Positions 11,245 to 24,100 of a stretch of DNA of 64,000 bases are shown here, piece by piece. Within the stretch, counting starts at the first letter, position 1. The number at the start of each line of letters is the position of its first letter. A program made the translations under genes and the position numbers. The notes under the pieces are model-generated. The model saw only the letters and a list, made by a program, of their open reading frames with translations. It was not told where the DNA came from and searched no databases. The stretch is from positions 4,960,001-5,024,000 of the forward strand of contig JAQSEB010000023.1 of assembly GCA_030063045.1 (NCBI GenBank), in the 5' to 3' direction. The stretch is from Pratylenchus scribneri (taxonomy: Eukaryota; Nematoda; Chromadorea; Rhabditida; Pratylenchidae).

Positions 11245-12521
11245 TGAATTTTTGCCTTTTTCAAAGTTTTTACTAATTAGTTGGCTAAAATGTAAAAATG
11301 AATTGGAAATGAAAATTAAAATGATTAAAAAATTTGCGATGTTCATCTATTAGTGAGAAAATTCCATTATCTATTAGGATATAATTATAATGGTTTTAAT
11401 TTTAAATTAAGTCGGTCTGTCAGAAATTCAATCAGAATTCAGCCAAATGACGATGGCCGACGGCAATGAATGAATGGAATGAAATGGGAGGGAGAGGTAA
11501 TAAAATAATTGAAGAAGGCATTGAACAATGGCGCATTGGGGGTGAGGACAATTCTCAAGGAATGGGGCCATTAATTATGGAAGAGGGAGAAGCTTCTCGA
11601 ATTGTTCACTTCCTCGATTATATCCCAAGTCCCATCATTCATTCCCTCGCGCGCTTGTGTGAAAGGGCAGGTCGATTTGATTGAATTGGGCCGGGCCAAA
11701 ATGGAAAGAAAATGGTCAACAAAATGATGGCCAAAAAAGGATCGAGGATGCGGATATTGATTTTATTAGAACAATTTTTTCAAATTCCATAGATTAAGAT
11801 GGATAGTTGATCAAAAATTAATTAATTAAACATCAATCATTGCATTAACATTATTATAAATGTCAGTGAAATAACCAAATGGATTGTATAGAAATAATAA
11901 ATAAATACAAATTTGCTAATAATTTGTGAATTCGTATACGTAACAATTTCAATTCTTCAAATGATTGTATAGAAAAATTATTAATTAGAGAAAGATTTAC
12001 TGAATTTGATGCTCAATAAATAGAGCTTAACAAAATGAACAGAACTTAAATTAAAGATTTCTGAAATATTGCCCAATTTGCGAAATATAAGAAGGCAAAA
12101 GACTTGGATAGCCAAATAATCAATTAAATGCTTTTTTTAAATCCAATACAAAATTTGAAAAATTTAAAATTATAAAATTTAATAAATAAAAAAATTAAAT
12201 AATCAAACATCCATTCATATGAAATGAAGCAACAGGCCAAAGGCCACATTTCCCTCAAAAAGCAAAAGGAAAACATGTTTATTTACCACAAAAATAAAAA
12301 ATAATCTCCTTCTCCCTCACTCAAACCTCAATTATCAACAATTTGACTCACCTTCTTCCTCGAGAGTGGAATCAAAATTAAATATTTATTCCCTTGAGAA
12401 AAAAGACGATCAGAAATCAAACAAAAACACCATTTTCCCAAGGCAAATAAGCCACTATTAAAAAGTCATTTTTCATTCATCAAATTCATTCCCCCGAATA
12501 AATATTTTATAATTACTTAAA
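11245..12521. other. Intergenic, AT-rich
   Basis: I see no supportable exon here. A 72-codon frame around 11466-11684 lacks similarity to anything I know and lacks splice context. A short poly-pyrimidine and poly-A landscape precedes the LU-type gene. Confidence 0.4.
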
Positions 12522-13632
12522 ATGGCTTTCTTCAATGCTAAATCTATTTTCCTTATTTTCATCATTACCTTTGTTGGATTATATTCAACGGCGATTGGTT
12601 ATTAAATAAATTTAAATATTTAATTAATTAATTTGTAAATTTGAAGCAATTCAATGCTGGAATGGTGTGGGGGACAAGGCGGTCAAAGTGAATTGCCCAA
12701 GCTCATTGGCCCAGGGAATGAAATGTGGCAGTGCAATTTGCAAAAATTCATGTAAGGGAAAGATTTTTGGGATCCACGAATTTTTATTGGCCAAATAAAC
12801 AGATTGATTCCGGCCACAATTTATATATGTGATATAATTTTTAAATTACATGGGAGTGGATGAGAGGGCATTTTCGGATATATTTAATAATTGAAGAGGA
12901 CATTTTTTTGAATAGAGTATAACCCTCTTTTGGCACGAGATTTTACAATGATTTAAAGAAGTATAGCATTTTGGTGGCCAATTTTAATACTTATATATTT
13001 ATTAAAAATGAACTCATTAAAATCTATTAAGTATTTAAAAAATTAGAACCATGATCGATAGCCATTTTTTGTCAAGATGAGCAATTCCATTAATTAAATA
13101 TACTAGTAAAAATTTAATCCTAAAATTAATTGTAAATCTAACCATTCTAGTTATTATGATATGAATTATGATACTGTGAGTGAATATAGCCTGGAACATG
13201 CCCTGGGAAATATCAAAAATAGATTAAAAAAATGATTGAATTCAAGATTCAACTGACTGATGAATTGGGGTTATTTAATTATTTCCATTCCCTTTACAAA
13301 AATTAAAAATTTTCTTAATTTAATTCAATAAAATATAAAAAATGTTCGAATAAATTCACAGATGCCGGCAAGGAGGTAATGACCAAAGCCTGTGCTCCAT
13401 CCAATTTTTGTGATTTGCAAAAATCACTTTGCGAATCTGCTGGACAAGGTAATTTGGAGGCATGCGACACTTGCTACGGAGATTTATGCAATGGAGCAAC
13501 AAAGGGTGGCCAATTCATCATGATAACCACATTAATGGCCATTTTGGGTAAATAAAATTGAATATGTGAAAATAATGGAAATATTTTTTAGCGCTGATTT
13601 CCATTTTTGGGATGCAATCAATTCTGATTTAA
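12522..13632 (+). CDS. Secreted, probably GPI-anchored LU/Ly6-type three-finger protein
   Basis: Four exons (12522-12597, 12647-12751, 13362-13547, 13592-13632) encode 135 aa. The signal peptide is MAFFNAKSIFLIFIITFVGLY. The mature part begins AIQCWNGVGDKAVKVNCP and carries about ten cysteines, ending with CDTCYGDLCN, the D-x-C-N signature that closes LU domains. A short polar spacer (GATKGG) and a hydrophobic C-terminus (FIMITTLMAILGALISIF) fit a GPI-attachment signal. In other animals such proteins modulate ion channels or sit on the cell surface; the role here is unknown. The second intron (12752-13361) is unusually long for this window. Confidence 0.75.
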
Positions 13633-14567
13633 TAATGGAAATTGTCGATGACGTTGAATATTTGAATGGATTATTAAAAATTATTTTTTATTAATTCACT
13701 TGGTATTTTTTTCCTAAATTTCACTTAATTAACATTCCCAAATAAAAAATCTATTTATCGTATTTTATTAAATCCTTTTTTCGAACTTTTAAGTCATTGA
13801 TGGTAGACGGTGTTGCGATATTTATGCATGTTGGTCGCAAATGATTCACCCCGAATTTGCCTCCGATATTTGTGTCCTGCTGAAATTTGCACTTTTCTCT
13901 GTTAGTTCGGTCCAATTCGAATTACGAACCTTCGATCTTGTTCCACTTTCTCACTATTTTTCTTTTAAGCCCAAATCACATACCTAATTTCCCAAAAAGG
14001 CAGAAATATTAAAAAATGCCAATTTGAAGATTAAGTCTTATCCGTTTGATAGTCACTGATCGATGATTACATACAAAATAAACCCAAAAGAGTATTATTA
14101 ATCTATTATCAGTAAAAAGGATTTTCTGATGGTAGGACGGGAAATAGGCAATCCATAATTAAAAGTGCTAAATAATAAAATGATTTTGTTTGTCAATTTA
14201 CAATTTGGATTTGCATATTAATTTTTCCTCAATTCAATCGTTTATGGAAGACAAATTAATAGCGATGGACTTTTTTCATACACTTCCTGTCATATTTCCT
14301 CAATATATTTGTTGAATGATTAAAATAGTCCGAATTTATATTCACAATAGTTTTAATATCGGATTTAGGGGAACCAATTATTTTCATATTTTCTTTTCAT
14401 CCATTTTTATCCCCAAAAACATATCAAAGTGTAATAAAATTCCAAATATAAAATTTCAAAATTAAACTTTCCAATTCCAATTTTGAGTAAAAATTCGAAA
14501 CAATTCAAAATTAAATATAATTTTTTTGATAGATTTTATATTAATTATTGGCCATATTCTTCCCAAA
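13633..14567. other. Intergenic, AT-rich
   Basis: This is the 3' flank of the LU-type gene and the upstream region of the GT14 gene. No coding exon or clear repeat is visible. Confidence 0.4.
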
Positions 14568-17500
14568 ATGCAAATTTTCAGATTCAATTCCATTAAATTT
14601 ATGCTGAAAAATAATCGACGTCAATTCATTTTATTGGCCATTTTGGTCTTCATTGGCTACACTTTTATTCTAATTAATTTTAAATATTGCAATATAAAAT
14701 TATTTGATGAGCCAACCGACCCAACAATCCATCCAAAATTTATTACAAAATTATTGAATAAATCAAGAATAAAATGGAAATTCGGCAATCGAATCGATGA
14801 TTTGGATTGCAATCGAATTTTTGGGGGCGATTTGGATTATGTGAATCGGATTAAACAATTTATGGCCATGGACCCGGACAGATTGGAAATACCTATGGAT
14901 TGTGAAAGTATAAAGGAAAGGAATAAAATATTAACGAAAATGGATGATTGGAGTGAATTGGAGAATGAAGAGACAATGAATTTCCCATTGGCATTTGCGC
15001 GAAATGTATATCAGGTAAGAAAAATGGAATGGGAGAATTAAATTGAATGGCATAACTAGGATTATTTAATGCTGGAAATGGAATTGGCAACGAATTATGC
15101 GCGCCAAAATTGGTATTGCTTTTCGTTGGATTCCAAATCAACGCCAATATTCCGTTTCCGAATGCACAAATTGGCGGAATGTTTTACGAATGTGGTGATT
15201 ACGGCAAAGGAATTTGCCATTTCCAGCCAAGGCCATAATACAAGTGATGCAATGGTGGAATGTGCAAAGGAATTGGCAAAAACAGAGAGGAAATGGGAAT
15301 ATTTAGTGACATTACAGGTAAGCAAAATTAATGAAGGGGAAAGAGGTATATATATTTATTAGTTTTATATGTAACAGATGATTCTGAGAAGTGACTAATT
15401 CCTGGAATTTTGCTGGGGCTGGATAAGCTAATTTCAGGAATCTCATCAGCTTATAAGTCATCGCACAGGTTCAAAAATAGTCTCATTCGATCGGCATACT
15501 AGTCGATTTAGTCTATTTCAATTTCAAGCCCATTTGATAAGTTTTAACCTAAAATTTCGGGTTTTTAGTATAACTAGTTTAACTAGAGTAGAACTATAGC
15601 TAGGTTAAAATCGATATTCTAGGATGCCTAGAAGCCTTAGACTGAGCCCTAGCTAATTCCTCCGAATTAGTCAATTCCCAGAATTATCTTTGACAAATAT
15701 TTTAAAGTGGAGGAAGATTATTTGGCAAATTGTTAATCTTAAATCTTGGATTAAATGTTAATTATTTTTGGATGGTATTTAATTTGGCAAATAAATTATT
15801 GAAAATGGCAAATAGAGTATTTAATTTGGCAAATAGGATTTTTTGTCTCAAAAGTATTGAAAATGGCAAATAAATTATGGAAAATGGCAAATAGAGTATT
15901 TAATTTGGCAAATAGCAATAAAATTATCATTGCGTAGGAGTTGCGCGGGATTTAGCCGGATATAGGGGATTAAGGTGGATATACTTGGATTAGGCCGGAT
16001 TAAGCATATAAATGGAATAGAAATGGCCCGGAAGGCCACTGGAAGGTCGGGGAAGTGCCTGAGAGTGCGGGGGATATAGGGGGATTAAGGTGGATATAAG
16101 GGGATTAAGGACTAAAATGATGGGATTAAGGTGGCAAATGGGTAGGAAGTGATGGGGAAGCCTGCCGAATGCATGTGGGCTGTCCAGGGGTGCGCGGGAT
16201 ATACCCGGATATAGGGGGATTAAGGAGGATTTAGGGGATTAAGCCGGATTAAGGCCTGGAATCGATGGGAAATGGCCCGGACGGCCAGTGAAAGGTCTGG
16301 GAAGTCCTGAGAATGCGCGGGATATTTCCGGATAAAGGGGGATTAAGGTGGATTTGGGGGATTAAGCCGGATTAAGGGCTGGAATCGATGGGAACGAGCT
16401 CGGTTTGGGCTGTTTTGCTTCCGGCTTCGCGAGATTCCTATGCTCCGAAACCCTAACCCTAATCCTAGCCCATAACTAAGCTTAATCCGACTTAATCCTC
16501 ATATATCCACATTAATCCCCCTATATCCCGCGTGCTCCAAACTCCTAAACCCCTAGCCCCTAGATCCCATGCCGCCCATAACCATAACCCTAATCCTAGC
16601 CCATAACTAAGCTTAATCCGACTTAATCCTCATATATCCACATTAATCCCCCTATATCCCGCGTGCTCCAAACTCCTAAACCCCTAGCCCCTAGATCCCA
16701 TGCCGCCCATAACCATAACCCTAATCCCTAGCCCCTAACTAAGCTTAATCCGGATTAATCCCCCTTAATCCACGTATATCCTCCTATATCCGGGGCTTAT
16801 CCCGCGCTTTCTCCGGGCCTCTCTTACACTTCCCCGACATTCCCGTGGCATTTCGCATCCATTTCGGAGTTTAATCCTCCTATATCCACCTTAATCCCCC
16901 TATATCCGGATATATCCCGCGCAATCTCAGGCACTACTGCGACCTTCCACTGGCCCTACGGGCCATTTCCTATCAATTTCAGGGCTTAATCGGGCTTAAT
17001 CCCTCCATATCCCCCTTAATCCCACTATATACACCTTAATCCCCCTATATCCGGCTAAATCCCGCGCACCTCCTGCTCAATAATAATTTTATTGCTATTT
17101 GCCAAATTAAATACTCTATTTGCCATTTTCCATAATTTATTTGCCATTTTCAATACTTTTGAGACAAAAAATCCTATTTGCCAAATTAAATACTCTATTT
17201 GCCATTTTCAATAATTTATTTGCCAAATTAAATATTTTCCATTATTTTTGGTTATTATAGGAGTTTATCATTTTGTGAATTATTTAATATTATATTTAAT
17301 GTTTAGAATCATGATATTCAAGCAAAAACAAATGCAGAAATGGTAAAAATATTCAAATGGTTGGATGGGGCAAATGACATTGAAATTGGCGAAATAAGCG
17401 AGTCAATCAATTTGCGAATTTCTTATTATCGGCAAAAATTCAATTGGACATTTTCGGCATTAAATTTATTCAAAAAAGGTGAGTACAAAATTGGAAATTG

Positions 17501-18521
17501 AGGATGACTTCTTTTTTAAAAGAACAAGAAGACAAAATGATGGCAAATGAATTGCATTTGAGCAAAGGATATTCAACGTCCTCATTATCCCGAAAATTTA
17601 TTGATTTCATTTTGAATGAATTGAACTTGGAAAAATTGTTGGAACAATTAAATGCGGCTGAATTCGGCATCGATGAACACATTTGGCAATCTTTGACCAC
17701 TACGGATGCTCTAAATGCACCTGGCACATTTCCCCAAATTTGCTATGATCAAGGAATTTCGACTCCATTTATAACCAGGTTATTTCAAGAATATTCTAAA
17801 ATATTTTTTGACATTTCATTTTTCGATGTCATGCATAAATATTGGCCAAACAAAAATCTTATTAGCCATATTTTATGCATTGAAAATGCCGAGTTTTTCA
17901 CATCAATTAAAAAATTATATTCTATAATTTGACCGAATTTCTTCTATTAGTTGCCAATGGCTTATATTTTTTGAACCCCAAAAAGCATCAAAATTTAGGG
18001 TCTAACTTTGTAATCTGTCAATATTTTTGAACAAACTCTTGCTTTTTTATAGAGCCAAATCACATTAATAAAAGCAATAAAAAAATTTTTCACAATAATA
18101 ATTATGTGTAGAGGTACAGTACCTCAAAATTGAGTGTGGATTTCTATTAGAAGACATATGCTAAAAATTAATATTGTGCAGATTTGCATTGTGGGGTGAA
18201 ATGCAGATGGATCCATCCAAAAATGTGAAATGCCGAAGTGGCAAATGGCGACACGATGTTTGCGTTTTTGGAATTGAAGATTTGGTAGATTTGTCTTTAT
18301 TCAAAACGCCCTTCCTATTCATCAACAAAATGATGCCGGAATATGATTTTGGCGCCATCAAATGTTGGCATCAAATAATGTGGCAAAGGCGTTTGAATCA
18401 TTCAGAGATTGAGCTCGACTCGAAACCATATTTGAATTGGCCACAGACGAAATTCAATCAAATGAGAATAAAGAATGGAATAATAAAGCCGGGAAATGGC
18501 TTCAATTGCACAGAAATTTAA
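14568..18521 (+). CDS. GT14-family N-acetylglucosaminyltransferase (core-2/I-branching type)
   Basis: Five exons (14568-15014, 15060-15317, 17307-17478, 17523-17778, 18182-18521) give 490 aa in one frame. The protein is a type II Golgi membrane protein: a short cytoplasmic tail, then a hydrophobic anchor FILLAILVFIGYTFILINF near residue 25. The catalytic part shows family marks: PLAFARNVYQ, NWYCFSLDSKS, LAECFTNVVITAKE, then the NHDIQAKTNAEMVK segment and later GIDEHIWQSL, equivalent to the DEHFW motif, and NAPGTFPQ. The family adds beta-1,6-GlcNAc to O-glycans; the exact acceptor is not inferable. The start is the first ATG in frame. Intron 2 is 2.0 kb and contains two inverted-repeat elements; intron 4 contains a further repeat-like copy. 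Confidence 0.85.
15377..15691. repeat. Inverted-repeat (MITE-like) element in GT14 intron 2
   Basis: The left arm, with GATTCTGAGAAGTGACTAAT, and the right arm, its reverse complement with a few changes (ATTAGTCAATTCCCAGAATT), pair over about 40 bp. The right part contains GGATGCCTAGAAGCC, similar to the element at 10581-10915, so the two may belong to one family. Confidence 0.65.
15772..17240. mobile_element. Foldback element with ~155-bp near-perfect inverted arms and satellite-like core
   Basis: The arms at 15777-15932 and 17078-17232 are almost exact reverse complements, built from the words ATTTAATTTGGCAAATA and AAAATGGCAAATAGAG. The core is richer in GC and consists of degenerate GGATTAAGG / GGATATAGG units in the left half and their complements (TTAATCC, TATATCC) in the right half, so the whole element could fold into one hairpin. 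A 131-bp direct duplication lies at about 16461-16720. An 11-bp direct repeat (ATTATTTTTGG at 15761 and 17241) flanks it and may be a target duplication. No transposase is encoded. It sits inside GT14 intron 2. Confidence 0.85.
17985..18095. repeat. Partial copy of the element seen at 30692 and 53707
   Basis: The words ATTTAGGGTCTA, ATATTTTTGAACAAA and the AATAAAAAAATTTTT run match the internal part of the elements at 30692-30947 and 53707-53920 in the same order. The ends are not clear. It lies in GT14 intron 4. Confidence 0.45.
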
Positions 18522-19112
18522 AAAAATATTTTTATATTAATATTAAATTATTTTTTATATGATCTTGATCTCAAAAAAATAAATGTGATATTATTTTTTG
18601 TAAATGATAAATAAGAATAAATATATTCTTTCCATTATAGCTTTTAGTCAATTTTTTAGCTGATTTAATCCCATAACTTTAGTCCACCATTTCCATAGAA
18701 TTTCATTCCTATTTTGTTTACAAAACATAGCACACTATAGTCCTACTATTAGCTCTAAACATTAAACAAATCAAAATCAAAGATATTTTCCTTATTAACC
18801 AAATAAAAAAATTACACAACAGATTCTATATTTATTGAGAAAAAAAATGATATGTAGTGAATAAATGAATAATAAATCAACAAACCCGGATAAAAGTCAA
18901 TTCTCTTTTTTAATCCTTTTTCCACAGTTGATAATTATTCCATTATTTCAATAATAATTTCAATAATTTATTCTTTAACTCCAATTAATTAAAATGCAAT
19001 TAAAATGATTAATGATCTGTTTGGCACTGATTCCAATTTTTCGCCAAATTTATTGCATAATTTTTGGCAATTACTGACAATTCAATGATATTTCAAAAAA
19101 CAGAATAATTCA
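18522..19112. other. Intergenic between convergent genes
   Basis: This AT-rich stretch lies between the 3' ends of the GT14 gene (+) and the chemoreceptor (-). It has several AATAAA-like words and no supportable exon. Confidence 0.4.
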
Positions 19113-20533
19113 TCAATTATTGTTCAAATTAAATGGCAAAACTTGATTATTATTATTATTTTTCTTGAATGCCGACTTCAACGCGTCCCTATAGGGAAGA
19201 AATGTCCACATAGTGGCCAAAGGGTTCAGGACGGGAAGCCAACTGATTGTGGCATTGACGAGCAATGCGGCATTGATTATGGCCGGTAATTTGGTTAAAG
19301 CGGCCAAAAATAGTAATTGGATAAATGTGCCGAAAATTATTGGATAGATGGACTATTGCAATCCAAATTTTTAAAAAAATGATAATTTATTTATTTTAAT
19401 CCCCACCAGAATAATTAATGTCCTGGTCAATTGTTTGTTCAATTCCTTTAAATATTCACTCATGGCAATTGTGGCCACAAATTTGAGAGTTTGTCGGCCA
19501 CAAAAAATTATTATGAAATAGCAAATTGCATATAAGCAAAACATTATGAAAAGGGCTGGGGCTGCGAAATCCTTGAAAAATTAAAAAAAAAACAAAAAAA
19601 ATATTTACAGTCATTGGAAGCACTAAAATGACTGGATTTTGAGTGAAATCAATTATGGTTAACTTCAAAAAAATTGTGGAATTTGGAAATGAGGAGAATG
19701 ATTCGATTGGAATTGTAATGATGAAATTGATGGCAAACCAAGTGGTACAGAATGAAGCTGTGAATGGAATCGACAAAAACAGCAAATAACGGCGAAGGCC
19801 AATTTTGATGTCACTGTGGGTGAAGAAAATTAGTATAGCAAAATTGATTGACCATGAAAAACCGAGCTAAGAATAAATATCTGTAGAGAAATTGGACCGG
19901 AATGCTGAATACATCCAAATTGTAGAAAAAATGAAAGAACAGAAACATATTCCACAAGGCCCAATCAATTTGGCATTCGCTGAATTGGTTTCGATAAAGT
20001 CGAATCAAATAGCCATCGAAAAGGAGGACAACATTGTCATCGACGAATGTGGCAGACTACAAATTATATGCGAATTTTAATCCATCTACAAATCTCATTA
20101 TATTTATGAATCAATATGCTTATTTGACTATTATGAATTTGTACCAGGAATTAGATTCGAGGATTATGGAGCCGATTTTAAGTTTAAAAAAATCGAATTC
20201 TATACAGAAATTAAAGTAAAAAAAGTTAGCTTAACGCCGATGGAAAACGGATTCGGTTTAGCTAGAGGAATATGAATTTGAACAGTCAAATAAAAATCCG
20301 TTTTTTTTGCTCACTCAAACTTCACCAACTGGTTGTACATTCAAATAGACACAAAGCAGTAAAATGTCCATAATGCATGTCTGAAGGAGCACCCGACTGT
20401 GCATCCACATTTTTTTGGGTGTTCGCCGAAAAATGAGCCATAAAAGTGTGAAATTTAGCACAAAGCCGATTGGTGGGCAAAGCAGTGAATGCCAATGGAA
20501 ATATTCATTCAAATACAAATGAGGTGACATCAT
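19113..20533 (-). CDS. 7TM chemoreceptor-like GPCR (nematode Str/Srd/Srh group)
   Basis: Five exons (20321-20533, 19862/19863-20056, 19609-19813, 19407-19571, 19113-19352) encode about 338 aa; the phases agree with the second exon ending at 19863. Hydrophobic segments include FVLNFTLLWLIF (TM1), LLQTCIMDILLLCVYLNV, MFLFFHFFYNLDVF with LYRYLFLAR (TM3 and the YRY-type motif), FCTTWFAINFIITIPI, ALFIMFCLYAICYFIIIF, IFGTFIQLLFLAAL and LLVNATISWLPVLNPLATMW. The C-terminal NPLAT...PYRDALKSAF matches the helix-8 signature of the Str/Srd/Srh groups. Such receptors usually sit on sensory cilia and bind odorants. I cannot fix the subfamily. The start is the first ATG, two Met in a row. Confidence 0.8.
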
Positions 20534-21135
20534 TTACATATGAGGCTAATAATCTGATTTTTATTCAAGAATTAAAAACATATTATAAAAAAGAGAGATA
20601 TAGCAAATTTTGAACACTCCCTGGGAAGTTAATTTGAAGAAAAGAAAATAGGAAAAAAGGCCTTTTTTGGTTTAAATTTCAGTAATTTGATTAAATATGG
20701 AAAATAATGTCACAAACTAATATAGAAAAATTCATAATTTACATAAAATGTATGCTTGATCTTGTTATTATTGTGAATTCGAAAATGATCCTATATATAA
20801 TTATTGGCATCATAAATGGAGGCAACAGGCAGGTGAAATTAGACAAAATGAATATTTTCATAATTGGGACATGCCAACATTTTATAATATCTAATTAATG
20901 AATCTATGGCTACGCCAAGCAAATTCTAAATTAATTGAACATAAAAATAAATTATGAATGGCTAATCGATGCTGAAAACAAAGTAAATTGCCAGTGTCAG
21001 ACGCCGGCCGGATAAATGTTAATTCTCTTTTTTAAATCCTCTCTCCACAGTTGATAATTTCATTATGTAATTATATTTTCGATAATGAATTATTCTTTAA
21101 ATCCAATTAATTAATAATTCAAAACATTTTTTTAA
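20534..21135. other. Intergenic, AT-rich
   Basis: This stretch contains the upstream region of the chemoreceptor and the 3' flank of the first astacin. The segment GGATAAATGTTAATTCTCTT near 21010 repeats the surroundings of 18890, suggesting an old dispersed duplication. I see no exon. Confidence 0.35.
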
Positions 21136-24100
21136 TTAAAATGGTCTATTTCGCACTGGTTCCAATTTCTCGCCACATTTATTGCATGATTTTTGGCAAT
21201 TGCTCACAATCCATTGATGAGTGACCACTCGTCGCCACATTTGTGGATTGCACAAATTCAGGGTAGCCCAAAGTCCGCAATAAACTAATTTGTCTTCGCA
21301 GCCTAAAAATTAAGAATTTATATCAATAAATATAAATTATTTGGTATTGGGACAAATGAATGAATAATTTCGTATTGAATATGTTTTAAATTTGTTGGGT
21401 TAATTTATATTGCAATAAATTGGCAGAATCAATGAAAAATGAATTAATATAGGCCCCAATGATTGGATATTTTTTTATTTATGCTAAAATTTTGGTAAAA
21501 GATTTAATTAAAATTCTTTTTCAGCTCGGCGATAATTGGGTAATTTTCGAACATGGGCTAAATTTTTTGTTAATATTTTGTAGCTGAATTTATACCAAAT
21601 AAAATGCTAATAATTATAATCAATTTTGCCTCCAATTGGTATGGTAAAAATTAAATTGAAAAAAAATGTGAGGGGTAATTTACCTGGAGAGCAATACATT
21701 TTGTTGAGTGCATCCACATCCGACAATGATAATCCCTTTCGTTGGCCCATCAATGGGTCATTGATGGCCGGGGCCAATTTGGCCATCATTGTCTTTTTGC
21801 CTGGATTTTGTGCAGCAATTGTGGCTGAATAATGCATAATTGAGCCATAATCATAACGGAGACCATAACTTCAATGAAGTAGGAAAATAACAAAAAGAGA
21901 GAATTTAAATTGCCTTGAAAATTTGGTAACATCGGAAATGGCAAAAAAATCCAATTGTTGAGGATTCACATTTTCCCATTGAATCTAAAAAATACGAATT
22001 TGATTAAATATTAATTTAATATTACGGTGATGAATTGATCTCTGTCAAATCGAAGTTGTTCATGTTGAAAGCCGAGGGCATGCAATGTTTCATGAAGGCC
22101 AATTCCTGCTTCATTTCCGCACATAAATGACAAATAAATTGGATTGGCCGGCTCAATTCGTCCAACATAGCTGAGGCCGCAACTAAAAAATTGGAGGGTA
22201 TTTAAATAAATTTATGAAAATATAAACAAAGTTGGATTGGCAATTTTGGTGTAATAAAGGTGGGAACTGGCAGGTTTGGAATAGGCTTCGGCGAATTTGA
22301 GACAAGTTTTTGATTGAATTTCGGCAATTGCTTGCTTCACTGCTTGTTTGTCTTTTTCCACTTTATAAATTCATTAAATATTGAATTATTTTCTCAAATT
22401 TTGCTTACCCAAACTTTGGTCGAACATAAATTGAATTGGCGTATTCAATGGCCATCTTTGAGTGGCCGAATTCTCCATAAAAATGGCATTCCCTGCTCTC
22501 TTTTTGCGACCACCTTGCCCTTTTTGTGCTCTTTGCCTTTCCAATTCGGCAATCAATGCCGTGGCCTGTTCCTCGGTCAACAACAAATCCGCTTGGAAAA
22601 CGCCATTGTTCGCCGGTTCCACTTTGCCTAAAGATATTTTAAATACATGAAAATTGTACCAAAAATTGTTGATTTTCACCTTCGAGGCCGGCACTTTTCA
22701 TCAGCGCCTTTTTTAGTTGAAATGTTTTTGAAATTCGCTGTTCCACTTCTTTTTTGACTTGTTCTGGTGGTTTACCAGGGCTAAACCCAAAATTAAATAT
22801 AATCAATTTTATTTTATTTTTTTACTTGAGTTTTTGTTCCACCATTTCTTCTTGCTTTGAAACAACAATTCTTTGTTCCGTGAATTCCGCCTTTTGCTCC
22901 AGGCATTTTCCATTTGCACATTTGTCCTATAAAATTAAAATAAATTAATATATGTAAATTAATTTACCTCGATGATTTGTTTGGCCTGTTCCGGAATTGG
23001 TTCCGCTTTTAGTGGAACCAATTGCTTCAGCACATCCGGTGCTCCGACTTTTTCCAATTCCTTTCGGACTATTGGGTCCTGTGTTGTTGTCGCGATGGTC
23101 AATTGGGTTGTCGCCGATGTGGATATTGTACTGTTGATACTGGGAATGTCGGTGATGGAATTTGAGAGTGACCCATTGATGTTCCCATTTTGAATTGTTG
23201 TTCCCATTTCCATTTGATTTAATGGAATTTCGGTTGTATTCATTGTTTTATTTAAATTTGCCTCTTTTTGTTTTGTCAATGTTTGATTTGAATTATCGCC
23301 GCCTTCAATTCCAATTGAATTTTCTTGTTGTTTTGATTGGATTCCATCGAATAATGATGATTGATTTGATGTTATTCCTTCGATTTGATTTGTTTTATTC
23401 AAAATTTCTTGTTGCTTTAGCAAAGTTTGATTTGGTTGTTGATTTCCTCTTATCGATAAGCTTTCATTTAATCCAAATCCATTCAACAATTTATTCGGAT
23501 TTGTTGTCACATTTCCACCAAAAGTTGACTGATTTATTCGTTCATTTTCCCTTGTCAAAGTTTGATTCCATCCAAATTCTCCAAGCATTCCTTGATTTGA
23601 TCCAATTACATTTGTTTGATTTAATTGATTTCCATTCAAATTGTTTCCATTCCTTCTTCCATTTCCATTCAATTTATTTTCTGTTTTATTCATTTCCAAT
23701 TTCCTTTCAATTTTTGTCTCAATTCTTTCTGTTATCAATTCTTTCGAGCCATTTTGTTCATTTTGAATTGTTTTCGAAATTTCCAAATTCGTTTCATTTC
23801 CAATTCCATTTGTCATTGTGAGAATATTTTTCACTTCAATTCTCGTCTCATTTTTCGTTGTTAGATTCCTAAATTCATTTGCAAATAACTGTTCGGCATT
23901 TTCCATTGTTTCATTATTATTATTTTTGATCATTCCAAAATTGTTTTGAATTTCTTTCTGTTGAATTTGGTTGTCATTTCCTTTTAGTTGCCTTTCATTT
24001 TTCCCATTTATTTTTGCTATTTCCGCCGTTTTATTTTCGATTATTCCATTCTTTTCTTGTTGAACATTTTCTGCCGCCAAATTTTTCTCTAATATGTATA

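Noticed and set aside
16440..16740. CCCTAACCCTAATCCTA runs as interstitial telomere
   Set aside because: The nematode telomere repeat is TTAGGC; these runs are degenerate and belong to the satellite core of the foldback element.
23195..23864. Long plus-strand frames antisense to the astacin extension
   Set aside because: They are shadows of the low-complexity Asn-rich exon, whose minus-strand model runs from signal peptide to protease domain.
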